A stretch of 64,000 bases of DNA from an uncultured Gammaproteobacteria bacterium (GCA_913060695.1 CAJXUA010000001.1:186001-250000); one strand, 5' to 3'; shown: positions 43,388 to 52,638, counted from the stretch's first letter. Made by a program: numbers and translations. Notes: generated by a model not told the origin, from the sequence alone.

Positions 43388-44233
43388 ATGACTCTTGAGC
43401 ATTACCTGCAGCATCGTACTCGCTATGAAACTCTCGCCTTAGTATTAATCCTGAGTCTTGTGCTTGTAGTGAACGTCACGACACTAGGTATAGAGCATAT
43501 GCGTGACGGAACCGGCCAGGGTTGGGCGGAGGCATGGGCGACCGAGTTTACTTCCTTATTGATAACCGGAATCTTATTGCCATTCCTATTCGCTGCCCTT
43601 GTGAGACTCAACCTATCGATAACGAATATGCGCTGGCGTGTAATAGGTTTGCTAGCAATGTTTGTCGTCTTCTCGTTCTTGCATGTTGCGGGGTTTGTAA
43701 TGCTACGTGAGTTGCTGTGGGCCGCAGTAGGAGAGGACTATAGATACGGTCCATTGCTGCTAAACCTCGTATATGAAATGCGCAAAGACTTGCTAGCATT
43801 TTTACTCTATGTTGCTATTTTTTATGGGTATCAATTCATCATCAATCGCCTACAAGGGGAGGCGCGCTTTCTTGATCAAGAAAATGCGCAATCCCAGAGA
43901 ACTACCAGTGTGCAGTTTCTAGTGAAGATGTTGGATAGGGAATATCTAGTAAAAGTCGACGACATTGATTGGATTCAATCCGCCAGCAATTACGTTGTGC
44001 TGCACTGTGGCGAGCGGCATTACCCCATGCGGCAGACCTTAAAGAGTCTCTATGAGCAGCTAGATCCTGTTCAGTTCAAACAGGTGCACCGTACTGCCAT
44101 TGTGAACTTAGAGCGAGTGCGGAGTCTGAATTCTAAAGGAGAGTTGTCACTCGAACTGCTAACAGGAAAGAGCGTGCCGGTTAGCAAGACGCATTTGCCG
44201 GAGTTACGCGCTGCGCTCAACACGTCCCAATAA
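43388..44233 (+). CDS. Membrane-anchored LytTR-family regulator
   Basis: 281 residues from ATG 43388; an upstream in-frame start at 43343 has no ribosome-binding site. Three or four transmembrane segments occupy residues about 18-160; the C-terminal LytTR domain (about 190-275) has VKVDDIDWIQSASNYVVLHCGERHYPMRQTL and FKQVHRTAIVNLERV. Proteins of this layout are membrane-tethered regulators that sense an unknown signal. TTCGTC repeats lie between this gene and the downstream quinoprotein gene, suggesting it may regulate that gene. Confidence 0.87.
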   Translation: MTLEHYLQHRTRYETLALVLILSLVLVVNVTTLGIEHMRDGTGQGWAEAWATEFTSLLITGILLPFLFAALVRLNLSITNMRWRVIGLLAMFVVFSFLHVAGFVMLRELLWAAVGEDYRYGPLLLNLVYEMRKDLLAFLLYVAIFYGYQFIINRLQGEARFLDQENAQSQRTTSVQFLVKMLDREYLVKVDDIDWIQSASNYVVLHCGERHYPMRQTLKSLYEQLDPVQFKQVHRTAIVNLERVRSLNSKGELSLELLTGKSVPVSKTHLPELRAALNTSQ

Positions 44234-44256
44234 TGCAGCACGACATTACACTTAGT

Positions 44257-44295
44257 TTCGTCACAATATCGATAAGCTTCGTCCCAAAATTCGTC
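44257..44295 (+). promoter_or_regulatory. Three TTCGTC repeats, possible LytTR-binding direct repeats
   Basis: TTCGTC at 44257, 44278 and 44290; the first two are 21 bases apart, two helical turns, as in LytTR operators. They lie 77-115 bases upstream of the quinoprotein start. Confidence 0.35.
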
Positions 44296-44371
44296 CCTTG
44301 GCTCCCAATCTGCAGATAGGGCAGCTAGCTATGTTAGTTTGCTTCGGTACTTGCCAGAAGGAAACCACACG

Positions 44372-46303
44372 ATGAATGCAAAACGCACAACCCCCAAATG
44401 TTTGTTATGGCTTGCCATGTGTCTCTACACTTACAGTTTGCAGGCGCAAACGTGGGATGCTTATGGAGGCGACGGTGGTCGCCAGCATACCGAGCTTGAT
44501 CAGATCAATCCAAGTAATGTTGAAGACTTGCAGTTGGCCTGGCGCACGCAGACAGGCGATCTGAATCTGGGTTTCGCCCACAAAGGACACTCATTGCAGA
44601 CTCAGGCAGTTTTCTGGGACGGCATGCTTTTCCTTAGTACTTCTTCTAATTGGGTGTTGGCACTTGATGCAAAAAGCGGAGAGCAATTGTGGCGCTTTGA
44701 TCCGGGCCTTCCCAAGGACATCGGTTATTCGGAAAGTGCTTCTCGTGGGGTTAGCCTGTGGCACGGAGCCGCCGCATTGTGTCCAGACCGAGTATTCATC
44801 GGCACGCTAGTGGGAGAGGTGTACGCGTTGGACGCCCGGACAGGGGAGCGTTGTGCCGATTTTGGAAGCAACGGGCGGGTGGATATGACTGAAGGCGTTG
44901 GCGAGGTGAGCTACGGCGATTATGGTATTACTTCGCCTCCGGCTGTAATGGGTGATCAACTCATTGTGGGTTCTGCTATTGGAGATAACAGGGCGACCCA
45001 ACTGGAGCGTGGCATTGTGCGGGCACTCGATGTGCGTAGCGGAAGCATCAACTGGTTGTGGGATCCGATCCCCACCTCGCCGCTGCAGCCGGCTTACTCC
45101 ACTTGGGAGAATGACAGCGCGCAACGCACCGGTGCCGCCAATGTATGGCCGCCTATTTCGGTGGATACAGAACGAGATCTGGTGTTTGTCTCAACTGGTT
45201 CACCTAGCCCAGACTTTTACGGTGGTGAACGACTAGGAGACAACAACTACGCGAATTCCTTGGTAGCGTTGAATGGAGCAACTGGCGCAATTGAGTGGTC
45301 CCAGCAATTGATCCATCACGACGTATGGGACTATGACATCCCCTCGCAGCCAACCTTGGTAGCGATTGTGAAAGATGGCCAGAGTATCCCTGCTGTCATG
45401 GTGGTGACAAAGACCGGCATGCTCTATGCGTTTGATCGCGTTAGCGGCGAAGCAGTCTATCCCATCATCGAGCGGCCAGTGCCGGCTACAGACGTGCCAG
45501 GTGAAAGACTCTCACCAACTCAGCCAATATCCAGTTTTCCAGCCTTCGCAGATCAGTCCGCATTGGGTGAAGCCGATGCCTTCGGCCTGACGTGGTTCGA
45601 TAAGCGCAGTTGCACCCGCATTCTCAAAGAGTACCGCTCAGAGGGCATCTTTACGCCTCCCAGCCTCAAGGGTTCAATAATGAATCCTAGCTACGTTGGC
45701 GGCGCCAACTGGGGAGGAGTCGCGGTGGACACGGCAAGGCAGATTGCGATCGTTAATGTTAACCAGATTCCGGCCTTAGTGCGCCTCATTCCCCGCGATG
45801 AACTTGACGCTTTGCGCGAAGCAGAAGACTTGAGCGATTGGCAAATTAGCCGTCAGGCCGGCACCCCTTACTACATGGCACGCAAGGTATTTTTGTCCGC
45901 GCTAGGCCTGCCCTGTGTCAATCCACCATGGGGAAAATTAGTAGCGTTGGATCTGGTTAACGAGAAAATACTATGGGAGATGCCATTAGGTACGATTCGG
46001 GATTTGGCGCCAGCCTTGGTGCCGAACTACGCATGGGGCGTACCGAATATGGGTGGGCCATTGACCACCAAGTCCGGCTTGATCGTGCTAGGAGCTGCTG
46101 CGGAGCATGTGTTGCGCATTTTCGACACCAACTCTGGCGAGGTGCTCTGGCAATATGATCTGCCAACATCGGCAAATTCTACACCCATGAGCTACGAGGC
46201 TGAGGGGGATCAGTATATTGTCGTAGCGGTAGGTGGCCACGATGGTCTGGGGATGCCGCGAGGAGACTATATCTATGCGTTCAAACTGGGTTCTCAGCAG
46301 TAG
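44372..46303 (+). CDS. PQQ-dependent dehydrogenase, glucose-dehydrogenase-like (soluble form)
   Basis: 643 residues from ATG 44372 (AAGGA nine bases upstream). A signal peptide (ends YSLQAQT) makes it periplasmic. Eight-bladed quinoprotein propeller with GGRQHTELDQINPSNVEDLQ, the tryptophan-docking repeats (AWRTQTGDLN, GEQLWRFD, GEVYALDARTGE) and the catalytic region IHHDVWDYDIPSQPTL, with D320 as the likely catalytic Asp. The HHD-x-WD-x-D-x-P-x-QPTL pattern is that of membrane glucose dehydrogenase Gcd, but the transmembrane anchor of Gcd is missing. Substrate unknown; sugars or small alcohols are plausible. It must import PQQ or have its genes elsewhere, since none are in the window. Confidence 0.9.
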   Translation: MNAKRTTPKCLLWLAMCLYTYSLQAQTWDAYGGDGGRQHTELDQINPSNVEDLQLAWRTQTGDLNLGFAHKGHSLQTQAVFWDGMLFLSTSSNWVLALDAKSGEQLWRFDPGLPKDIGYSESASRGVSLWHGAAALCPDRVFIGTLVGEVYALDARTGERCADFGSNGRVDMTEGVGEVSYGDYGITSPPAVMGDQLIVGSAIGDNRATQLERGIVRALDVRSGSINWLWDPIPTSPLQPAYSTWENDSAQRTGAANVWPPISVDTERDLVFVSTGSPSPDFYGGERLGDNNYANSLVALNGATGAIEWSQQLIHHDVWDYDIPSQPTLVAIVKDGQSIPAVMVVTKTGMLYAFDRVSGEAVYPIIERPVPATDVPGERLSPTQPISSFPAFADQSALGEADAFGLTWFDKRSCTRILKEYRSEGIFTPPSLKGSIMNPSYVGGANWGGVAVDTARQIAIVNVNQIPALVRLIPRDELDALREAEDLSDWQISRQAGTPYYMARKVFLSALGLPCVNPPWGKLVALDLVNEKILWEMPLGTIRDLAPALVPNYAWGVPNMGGPLTTKSGLIVLGAAAEHVLRIFDTNSGEVLWQYDLPTSANSTPMSYEAEGDQYIVVAVGGHDGLGMPRGDYIYAFKLGSQQ

Positions 46304-46330
46304 CGGGACCCAGCGTGCGCCATCGGCGAA

Positions 46331-46466
46331 TTAGGTGGCGTTGGCAGAGAGAAACGCGATAAGTGCGCCCTCAATGGCCTCTCCGATACTTGGCGAAAGC
46401 AATAAAACGAGCACAGTGAGCAATGAACCCGCGGCGCAAAGAATAAGATAATTTCGTAATGACATA
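46331..46466 (-). pseudogene. Small membrane ORF with an apparent single-base frameshift
   Basis: ATG 46466 has a good ribosome-binding site (AAAGGA, eight bases) directly after the 46483 stop. It reads MSLRNYLIL, then a run of four Ts shifts into a frame that stops soon. Removing one T would give a 44-residue hydrophobic product through SLLTVLVLLLSPSIGEAI to a stop at 46331. Either a sequencing error, decay, or frameshifting; I cannot tell which. Confidence 0.4.
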
Positions 46467-46482
46467 ATGGTTTTCCTTTGAC

Positions 46483-47031
46483 CTAACGTGGGACGAGTTC
46501 AAACACCCAGCTATTGCCGTCTTCAATGTCTGCTCTCGCTGTGGCAATGTCCTGGGCCGACACTGGCGTAGGCACGCCGCTGTATTTAGCCAGAAGCTTA
46601 GCAGCGACACCATCGAGCACATCCCCTTGCTTAACACGCACTAGCTGTCTTGGGTAGCGCACATTATTCACACGCAATACGCCTTGGTCGTTACCCGCGT
46701 CTGCGTCGAAAGCCCATTGTTTCCAGATTTTGCCGAGGAAGGACTTCATATAGCCAGAGACTACGTAGATCTTGCCCTCGCTCTCCAAGATGAAGATGCG
46801 GCGGGTGGACATGGGGTCGTTGAGTTGTAGCTCGATGGTGAAGATATCGTCGGTGAAGCTCCAGTCTGGCTCCGGCCCCATATGCAATTCTCCGGACACC
46901 ATCTCGCCGCCGGGGAACACCACCGTTGCGCCGTCTGCACCACTGCGCTGTATGCGCAATGTGCCGATCGCAACTGCACTAATCAGCACAACGAAGCCCA
47001 CTATCTGCAAAACAATCTTGATAATTTTCAC
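46483..47031 (-). CDS. Membrane-anchored protein, possibly PNPOx-like fold
   Basis: 182 residues from GTG 47031, with GGAGG seven bases upstream. An N-terminal transmembrane helix (IVLQIVGFVVLISAVAIGTL) is followed by a periplasmic domain with GKIYVVSGYMKSFLGKIWKQ and RVNNVRYPRQLVRV, which resembles the split-barrel fold of deazaflavin nitroreductase or PNPOx proteins. No flavin-binding residues can be confirmed. It is convergent with the quinoprotein gene, with a small frameshifted ORF between. Confidence 0.72.
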   Translation of the reverse strand: MKIIKIVLQIVGFVVLISAVAIGTLRIQRSGADGATVVFPGGEMVSGELHMGPEPDWSFTDDIFTIELQLNDPMSTRRIFILESEGKIYVVSGYMKSFLGKIWKQWAFDADAGNDQGVLRVNNVRYPRQLVRVKQGDVLDGVAAKLLAKYSGVPTPVSAQDIATARADIEDGNSWVFELVPR

Positions 47032-47102
47032 GCGCTAGCCTCCAAGGCATCAGTGTTTTGAATCATAGGTGATTTAGGAAGCTGCGTCTCAACTATCAAA
47101 CG

Positions 47103-47180
47103 GATCAAAGGGGTCAGAGTAGTTTGCTTAAGCAAACTACTCTGACCCCTTTGATCTGACCCCTTTGATCCCTTTGATCG
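47103..47180. repeat. REP-like element: 54-bp perfect palindrome with truncated tandem copies
   Basis: Two perfect 27-base arms (47103-47156) with no loop, centred on GCTTAAGC; each arm contains GGGGTCAGAGTA. The right end is repeated twice as TGACCCCTTTGATC (47143-47156 and 47157-47170), then CCTTTGATC (47171-47179). It lies between divergent genes, so a terminator role is unlikely. Confidence 0.75.
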
Positions 47181-47250
47181 CGAATTGCGCTGTACATGGC
47201 ATTAATGTAGTCTCAGTCGATAAAATAATAAAAGCCTAGAACGGTCGTTA

Positions 47251-49809
47251 ATGATGCGAATTGCAAGCTGCTTGTATCGCTGTCTTTCCAATACCTTTGG
47301 TATCCTCTCCCTATTTCCGTCAACTTATAGAATAAAGAGTCTCTCTAGCCCTGCGCTGCTCGTCTTCACGCTGTCACAAGGGCTCGTTCTGCCACCTGCG
47401 CACGCCGCAGCAGCCGTTGCGGAGGACTTCTCTGCAGTGCAGATGCAAGAGGTTGTGAACACATACTGCCTTGCTTGCCACAATGATGTTTTGAGCTCCT
47501 CCGGGCTTTCCCTGCAGCGTGTGGATTTTAACAGTCCCGCTAATCATGCCGAAATTCTGGAAATGATCGTCAAAAAGCTGCGTGCTCATATGATGCCGCC
47601 GGCAGGCATGCCTCGCCCAGCATTCGAAACCTATGAAGTCATGACCACTTGGTTAGAAACCGAGTTAGACAAAGCGTGGGTAGCGAATCCAAATCCTGGG
47701 CGCATAAGCCCCATTCAGCGCATGAATCGTTACGAATACAATAATGCGGTAAACGATCTGCTTGGGCTCGATATGGATGTCACGAGTCTATTACCCGGCG
47801 ACCCCACAGCCGATGGCGGTTTCGATAATATGGCCTCGGCATTGCCGTTTTCGACGGCACATATGGAACGCTACATGTCGGTGGCGCGGCAATTAACACG
47901 ATTGGCCGTAGGCATGCCGCCGCTGAGCCCCAGTGTTAGCACTTACGAGATTCCACTGTATATGGCACAGGACTGGCGCCAGAGCGAGAACGTTCCGTTC
48001 GCAAGCCGTGGTGGGCTAGGGGTGTCGCATTATTTCCCAGTAGATGGCGACTATGTCATCAAAGTCAGCCTCGAGCGTAACTATCAGGATTACCTGAAGG
48101 GCATGGGGTGGCCGCAACAGCTAGAGATTCGTTTGGATGGCGTGTTATTGCAACGCTTTACTATTGGGGGTGAGGCACCAGGAACGCCGGCACCGTTGAG
48201 CTTTAGCGGCACTGGGGAGCTAGGGAGCAGCGACTGGGAAACCTATATGCTCGTCACAGCAGAGCAGGGGCTAGAGGTGCGGGTTCCAGTGAGCGCGGGT
48301 CCCGGAGTCGTGTCTGTCACCTATGTTCGGCAGATGCTCGAACCCGAGAGTATTCCACAACCGGCTCAGCAAGGCCGTCTCTACGCCAATGACGAGGCGT
48401 ACATGGCCTATCAGAAGGTGCATTCAATAGAGATTGGCGGACCATTCGGAGAGGTAAAGCCTGCTCGCAATACTGCGAGCCGTGACGCGATATTCAGCTG
48501 CCACCCGGAGCAAGGCAGTCCCGAGAACGCCTGTGCGACGACGATTCTTAGCGATATGGCACGCAAGGCCTATCGGCGGCCAGTGACAGCGGACGATCTG
48601 GCACTGCTCACTAGCTTCTTCAATGACGGGCGCGAGCGTGGAGGAAGTTTTGACGCCGGCATACAGTTCGCGATCGAATTCTTACTAAGTGATCCCGATT
48701 TCTTAGTGCGCTTCCATGAAGACCCTCAAGGCCTAGGGCCACGCCAAACCTTCGCGTTAACCGACAATGAACTGGCCTCGCGCTTGGCCTTCTTCCTGTG
48801 GAGTAGCGGTCCTGATGACACCCTGTTGCATCTTGCAGAGGAAGGCCGCCTGACGGAGCCAGAGGTCCTGAGGGCGCAAGTACGCCGTCTCCTCGAAGAC
48901 CCACGTGGTGTAGAGACTCTAGTCGATGATTTCGCAGCACAATGGTTGAACCTGCGGCGGATTGAGGAAGTGCAGATCAATACGGTGGTATTCCCGGAAT
49001 ACGATCTGGCCTTAATGGAAGCCTTCGAACAGGAAACACAATTGTTTGTCGCGGACACCTTGCGCAGCGATGCCAGCGTGATGGAGTTGCTGGGGGCACG
49101 GTATACCTATTTGAACGAGCGTCTAGCAAGACATTACGCAGTGCCCGACGTCTACGGTAGCCGCTTCCGCAAGGTGGCCTTGCCCAATGCCAATCAACGT
49201 GGCGGCTTGTTGGCACACGGCGCGCTGCTAACGGTCACGTCCTACCCGGGTCGCACATCGCCGGTGTTGCGAGGTAAATGGCTGCTCGACAATATCCTCG
49301 GCACGCCGCCACCGCCACCGCCTGCGAATGTACCGATTCTTCCGGATGCAGAGGACGGACAGCTAGCGACTTCGATTCGCGAACGCCTAGCCCAGCATCG
49401 CATAGATCCCATTTGTTCATCGTGCCATAACGTAATCGATCCGCTGGGTTTCGCGTTGGAGAATTTTGACGTCATTGGGGCTTGGCGAGAGTACGATGAA
49501 GGGGGTAACGCGGTAGATCCTAACGGTACCTATCCGGGAGGCGTGGAGTTCACGGGTTTTGCGGATCTGCGTGAGTGGATGCTGGAGCGCCCCGAGCGTT
49601 TCGCCCACACCTTGACCGAGAAACTGATGACCTATGCGCTGGGCCGCAGAGTTGAGTATTACGATCAACCCGCGATTCGGCAGATTGTGCGCACGGCGGC
49701 AGCAGAGAACTACAGCTGGTCGTCACTCATTATAGGCATAGTGGAGAGCCCGCCATTCCTAATGAGTATTACCGCGGACTCTGCCGAGCTAGCGAGTGGA
49801 ACACAGTAA
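47251..49809 (+). CDS. Exported DUF1592-family cytochrome c-like protein
   Basis: 852 residues from ATG 47251. A long N-terminus with a hydrophobic signal (LVFTLSQGLVLPPAHA) exports it. Domain order: an N-terminal heme c site CLACH at 73-77, DUF1587 (RMNRYEYNNAVNDLLGLD), a DUF1595-like central region, DUF1592 (DNELASRLAFFLWSSGPDD), DUF1588 (GRTSPVLRGKWLLDNILGTPPPPPP, with a second heme-type CSSCH at 722-726) and DUF1585 at the C-terminus (ALGRRVEYYDQPAIRQIV). These proteins are widespread with DUF1552 partners in Planctomycetes, Myxococci and marine gammaproteobacteria, and no reaction is known. The 40-residue ProAlaPro linker is absent here. Confidence 0.88.
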   Translation: MMRIASCLYRCLSNTFGILSLFPSTYRIKSLSSPALLVFTLSQGLVLPPAHAAAAVAEDFSAVQMQEVVNTYCLACHNDVLSSSGLSLQRVDFNSPANHAEILEMIVKKLRAHMMPPAGMPRPAFETYEVMTTWLETELDKAWVANPNPGRISPIQRMNRYEYNNAVNDLLGLDMDVTSLLPGDPTADGGFDNMASALPFSTAHMERYMSVARQLTRLAVGMPPLSPSVSTYEIPLYMAQDWRQSENVPFASRGGLGVSHYFPVDGDYVIKVSLERNYQDYLKGMGWPQQLEIRLDGVLLQRFTIGGEAPGTPAPLSFSGTGELGSSDWETYMLVTAEQGLEVRVPVSAGPGVVSVTYVRQMLEPESIPQPAQQGRLYANDEAYMAYQKVHSIEIGGPFGEVKPARNTASRDAIFSCHPEQGSPENACATTILSDMARKAYRRPVTADDLALLTSFFNDGRERGGSFDAGIQFAIEFLLSDPDFLVRFHEDPQGLGPRQTFALTDNELASRLAFFLWSSGPDDTLLHLAEEGRLTEPEVLRAQVRRLLEDPRGVETLVDDFAAQWLNLRRIEEVQINTVVFPEYDLALMEAFEQETQLFVADTLRSDASVMELLGARYTYLNERLARHYAVPDVYGSRFRKVALPNANQRGGLLAHGALLTVTSYPGRTSPVLRGKWLLDNILGTPPPPPPANVPILPDAEDGQLATSIRERLAQHRIDPICSSCHNVIDPLGFALENFDVIGAWREYDEGGNAVDPNGTYPGGVEFTGFADLREWMLERPERFAHTLTEKLMTYALGRRVEYYDQPAIRQIVRTAAAENYSWSSLIIGIVESPPFLMSITADSAELASGTQ

Positions 49810-49868
49810 GCATGAAGTCGTATTGTCCAAAATATTGAGCAAAGTGTTTGGCCATGGAGAACAGTTCA

Positions 49869-51224
49869 ATGAACACTAAAGTACGGACGGTCAACATCGT
49901 GACCGGCAAGTCTATCTCTCGGCGAGCGGTCCTGCGCGGCTTGGGCGCCACGCTAGCACTGCCCTTGCTTGATGCCATGACCCCGGCGTTCGCGCAGCCT
50001 AGGTCGGTTATCGCGCCCGTGCATCGTTTTCAGACCTTCTACGTACCTAACGGCATGGCCATGGAATACTGGACACCGCCCACGGTGGGCAGAAACTTCG
50101 AGTTGACGCCCATTCTCAAACCGCTTGCTCAGTTCAGGCAGCAAATGCTGGTGTTGTCGGGGTTGAAGGCCAATTGGAATATTGCCCACGCAGGTGCCGG
50201 CGGATCATTTCTGACCGGTGTTACGGAAGGCGGCAAGAACGAAGTCGATATTCTGGCGGATGTGTCAGTCGACCAAATGCTTGCCAGAGAGTTAGGCAAG
50301 CAGACACAGCTATCATCCCTAGAGTTATCCATGGATGCGCCAGCCCATGCGGGTGCATGCACGGTCAATCTTAGCTGTGTGTATACCCATACGCTGTCAT
50401 GGCGCGGGCAGCGAGAGCCTCTGCCCATGGAGCATAACCCGCGGGCCGTGTTCGAACGCCTCTTTGGCGATAGTGGCAGTACTGGCCAGGCGGCAAGGGA
50501 AGCACGTTTCAGTGAGCAAACCAGCATCCTGGATGCGGTATTAGGCAAACTCAATGGGCTGCAGAGCAAACTAGGCGCGCAGGACCGTCATCTCGTCGAC
50601 GGCTATACGGAATCGATACGCAGTATTGAGCAGCGCATTCAAAAAGCGGAAGAACAGAGCGACATGGAGCTACCCGAACTGATGCAACCAGCCGGCGTGC
50701 CTCCGGTGTTCGAAGATCATTTGGCCTTGATGCAAGATCTACAAGTGCTAGCGCTACAAACAGACCTCACTCGTGTGATTACCTTCATGATGAGCAAAGA
50801 GCAGAGTGCGCGGCCTTACCCACAGATTGGCGTGCCCGACGCGCATCACCCCTTGTCCCATCACAACAATAACCCCGAACTGATCGAGCGGATGTCGAGA
50901 ATCAACACTTACCACACGCAGTTATTTGCGAACTACCTCAGCAAGCTCGCCGCCACCCCAGATGGCGACGGCTCATTACTCGATCATATGACGATTCTTT
51001 ACGGCAGCGGTATTTCCAACAGCACCAATCACTCCGGAGACAATCTGCCAATCCTTCTTCTCGGAGGAGGAAACGGCTGGATGAAGGGTGGACAGCATTT
51101 ACACTTCCCCAATGAGCCGACCATGGCGGATCTTTTGTTAACGCTCATGGATCAGTACCAATTACCTTTAGATCGTATTGGTGGCAGTTCTGGTCGCCTG
51201 TCTCTTGACGGAGCGTCCGCGTAG
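49869..51224 (+). CDS. DUF1552 protein with twin-arginine-like signal
   Basis: 451 residues from ATG 49869, chosen over upstream in-frame starts because GGAG precedes it at nine bases. The N-terminus has a twin-arginine-like signal: SRRAVLRGLGATLALPLLD, consistent with export of a folded, perhaps metal-loaded, protein. DUF1552 motifs are clear: RFQTFYVPNGMAMEYWTP, HAGAGGSFLTG, and the acidic and histidine positions GVPDAHHPLSHHNN. It is always found next to DUF1592 proteins; the fold resembles the alkaline-phosphatase/sulfatase superfamily, but catalysis is unknown. It follows the DUF1592 gene by 59 bases in the same unit. Confidence 0.88.
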   Translation: MNTKVRTVNIVTGKSISRRAVLRGLGATLALPLLDAMTPAFAQPRSVIAPVHRFQTFYVPNGMAMEYWTPPTVGRNFELTPILKPLAQFRQQMLVLSGLKANWNIAHAGAGGSFLTGVTEGGKNEVDILADVSVDQMLARELGKQTQLSSLELSMDAPAHAGACTVNLSCVYTHTLSWRGQREPLPMEHNPRAVFERLFGDSGSTGQAAREARFSEQTSILDAVLGKLNGLQSKLGAQDRHLVDGYTESIRSIEQRIQKAEEQSDMELPELMQPAGVPPVFEDHLALMQDLQVLALQTDLTRVITFMMSKEQSARPYPQIGVPDAHHPLSHHNNNPELIERMSRINTYHTQLFANYLSKLAATPDGDGSLLDHMTILYGSGISNSTNHSGDNLPILLLGGGNGWMKGGQHLHFPNEPTMADLLLTLMDQYQLPLDRIGGSSGRLSLDGASA

Positions 51225-51237
51225 CGACGGTGAACCC

Positions 51238-52638
51238 ATGTTGAAACGATGGCACTTTTTAGTTCTGATTGGCACTGCAACCCTTTGTTCAGGGGCGGTA
51301 GCGCAGCGCGGTATGCCGGAACTAGTTGGAGCCGCAAAAGAAGGCGACTGGTCCCATCTAGCGCAATTATTAGGCGAGAGTGCCCCTGTAAACGCGGTGT
51401 ACGGGGACGGTAGTACCGCACTGCATTGGGCGAGCTATCACAATAATGTAGAAGCTGTAGAGCAATTACTTAACGCTGGGGCGAATGTGAACGCCAGCAC
51501 CGATCTTGGCGTCACGCCACTGTGGTTGGCGGCAGAGAACGCCAACGCGGCTTTGGTCGAGACATTGCTGGCTGCAGGCGCTGACGCCAACGTGGCACTG
51601 CATAGTGGCGAAACAATCCTCATGACGGCTACGCTAGCTGGAAATGCGGCGGTAGTACGACAGTTGCTGGAGGCGGGTGCGCAACCCAATCACAGGGTTG
51701 CTCGCGGCCAGAGTGCGTTGATGTGGGCGGCGGGCCGAGGCTATGGCGATGTTGTGGCCGCCCTCATAGACCATGGCGCCGATGTCCATGCCAGTTCCGA
51801 ATCCCGAACCCATTACGTAAAGACCGAAAAGCCCCAAGACAGCCCACCGGACTACAAGGTCTGGGTGGAAGATGGTGGCAACACACCCTTGATGTTCGCG
51901 GCCAGGTCAGGTGACTTGCACTCTGTGCAATCGCTGATAAACGCCGGCAGTGATGTGAATGAGGTTTCCGCGTTCGGCACAAGCCCAGCCATTATGGCGA
52001 CACACTCTGGCAATGTCGCTACCTTGTCTGCACTACTGGAGGCGGGTGCAAATCCAAATTCTGACGTCAGTGGCCACACAGCCTTGCACGTGGCCGTCCT
52101 GCGCGGCAATAACGATGCCGTCAAGGCGCTCCTCGATCATGGCGCCACAGTTAACGCGAAAGTCGAACGCGCATCTCCGACGCGGCGTCAGTCCGAGGAT
52201 TACCATTTCCACGAGACCTTTGTCGGCGCTACTCCGCTATGGCTTGCCGCTCGTTTCCAAGAGCCAGACATTATGGCCACCTTGTTGGCACACGGGGCAG
52301 ATCCTAAGGTAGTGAACAATGTTCGCTACCCCGCGTTGACGCGCGATGGGCAGCCCACAGTGGTCAGTGAAGGCGATATCTCCATTTTGATGGCAGCACT
52401 TGGCATGGGTAACCGTCGTCTGGCTGTTAGTTGGGGGACCGAAGAGCGTCGGGCTGGTCGCATCGACAAAGACATCGAGGCGCTGATCTACAGCACTGCT
52501 AAGCTCGCGATTGCGGCTGGTGCAGAGCTAGATCTGACTGACGCGTCGCAACAAAGTGCGCTGAGTACTGCAAAGAGTCGGCGCTATGAATCCGTGCAGC
52601 GTTTGTTGAGAGAAGCAGGCGCAGCAGAGGTGCCGTAA
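51238..52638 (+). CDS. Exported ankyrin-repeat protein
   Basis: 466 residues from ATG 51238. A signal peptide (ends SGAVAQRG) sends it to the periplasm, which is unusual for ankyrin proteins. It has at least nine repeats, from DGSTALHWASYHNNVEAVEQ to GHTALHVAVLRGNNDAVKA, broken near residue 200 by a charged insertion (THYVKTEKPQDSPPDYKVW) and again around residue 320 (ASPTRRQSEDYHFHETF). Probably a binding scaffold for the DUF1552/DUF1592 proteins; no enzyme motif is seen. It lies 13 bases after the DUF1552 stop, so it is cotranscribed. Confidence 0.87.
   Translation: MLKRWHFLVLIGTATLCSGAVAQRGMPELVGAAKEGDWSHLAQLLGESAPVNAVYGDGSTALHWASYHNNVEAVEQLLNAGANVNASTDLGVTPLWLAAENANAALVETLLAAGADANVALHSGETILMTATLAGNAAVVRQLLEAGAQPNHRVARGQSALMWAAGRGYGDVVAALIDHGADVHASSESRTHYVKTEKPQDSPPDYKVWVEDGGNTPLMFAARSGDLHSVQSLINAGSDVNEVSAFGTSPAIMATHSGNVATLSALLEAGANPNSDVSGHTALHVAVLRGNNDAVKALLDHGATVNAKVERASPTRRQSEDYHFHETFVGATPLWLAARFQEPDIMATLLAHGADPKVVNNVRYPALTRDGQPTVVSEGDISILMAALGMGNRRLAVSWGTEERRAGRIDKDIEALIYSTAKLAIAAGAELDLTDASQQSALSTAKSRRYESVQRLLREAGAAEVP

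Noticed and set aside
46371-46637. 88-codon minus-strand frame
   Set aside because: It overlaps the 46483 gene in another frame; only its last part coincides with the frameshifted small ORF discussed above.
47103-47180. Treating the 54-bp palindrome as a terminator or CRISPR repeat
   Set aside because: It lies between divergent gene starts, and there are no spaced repeats; the direct copies are adjacent.
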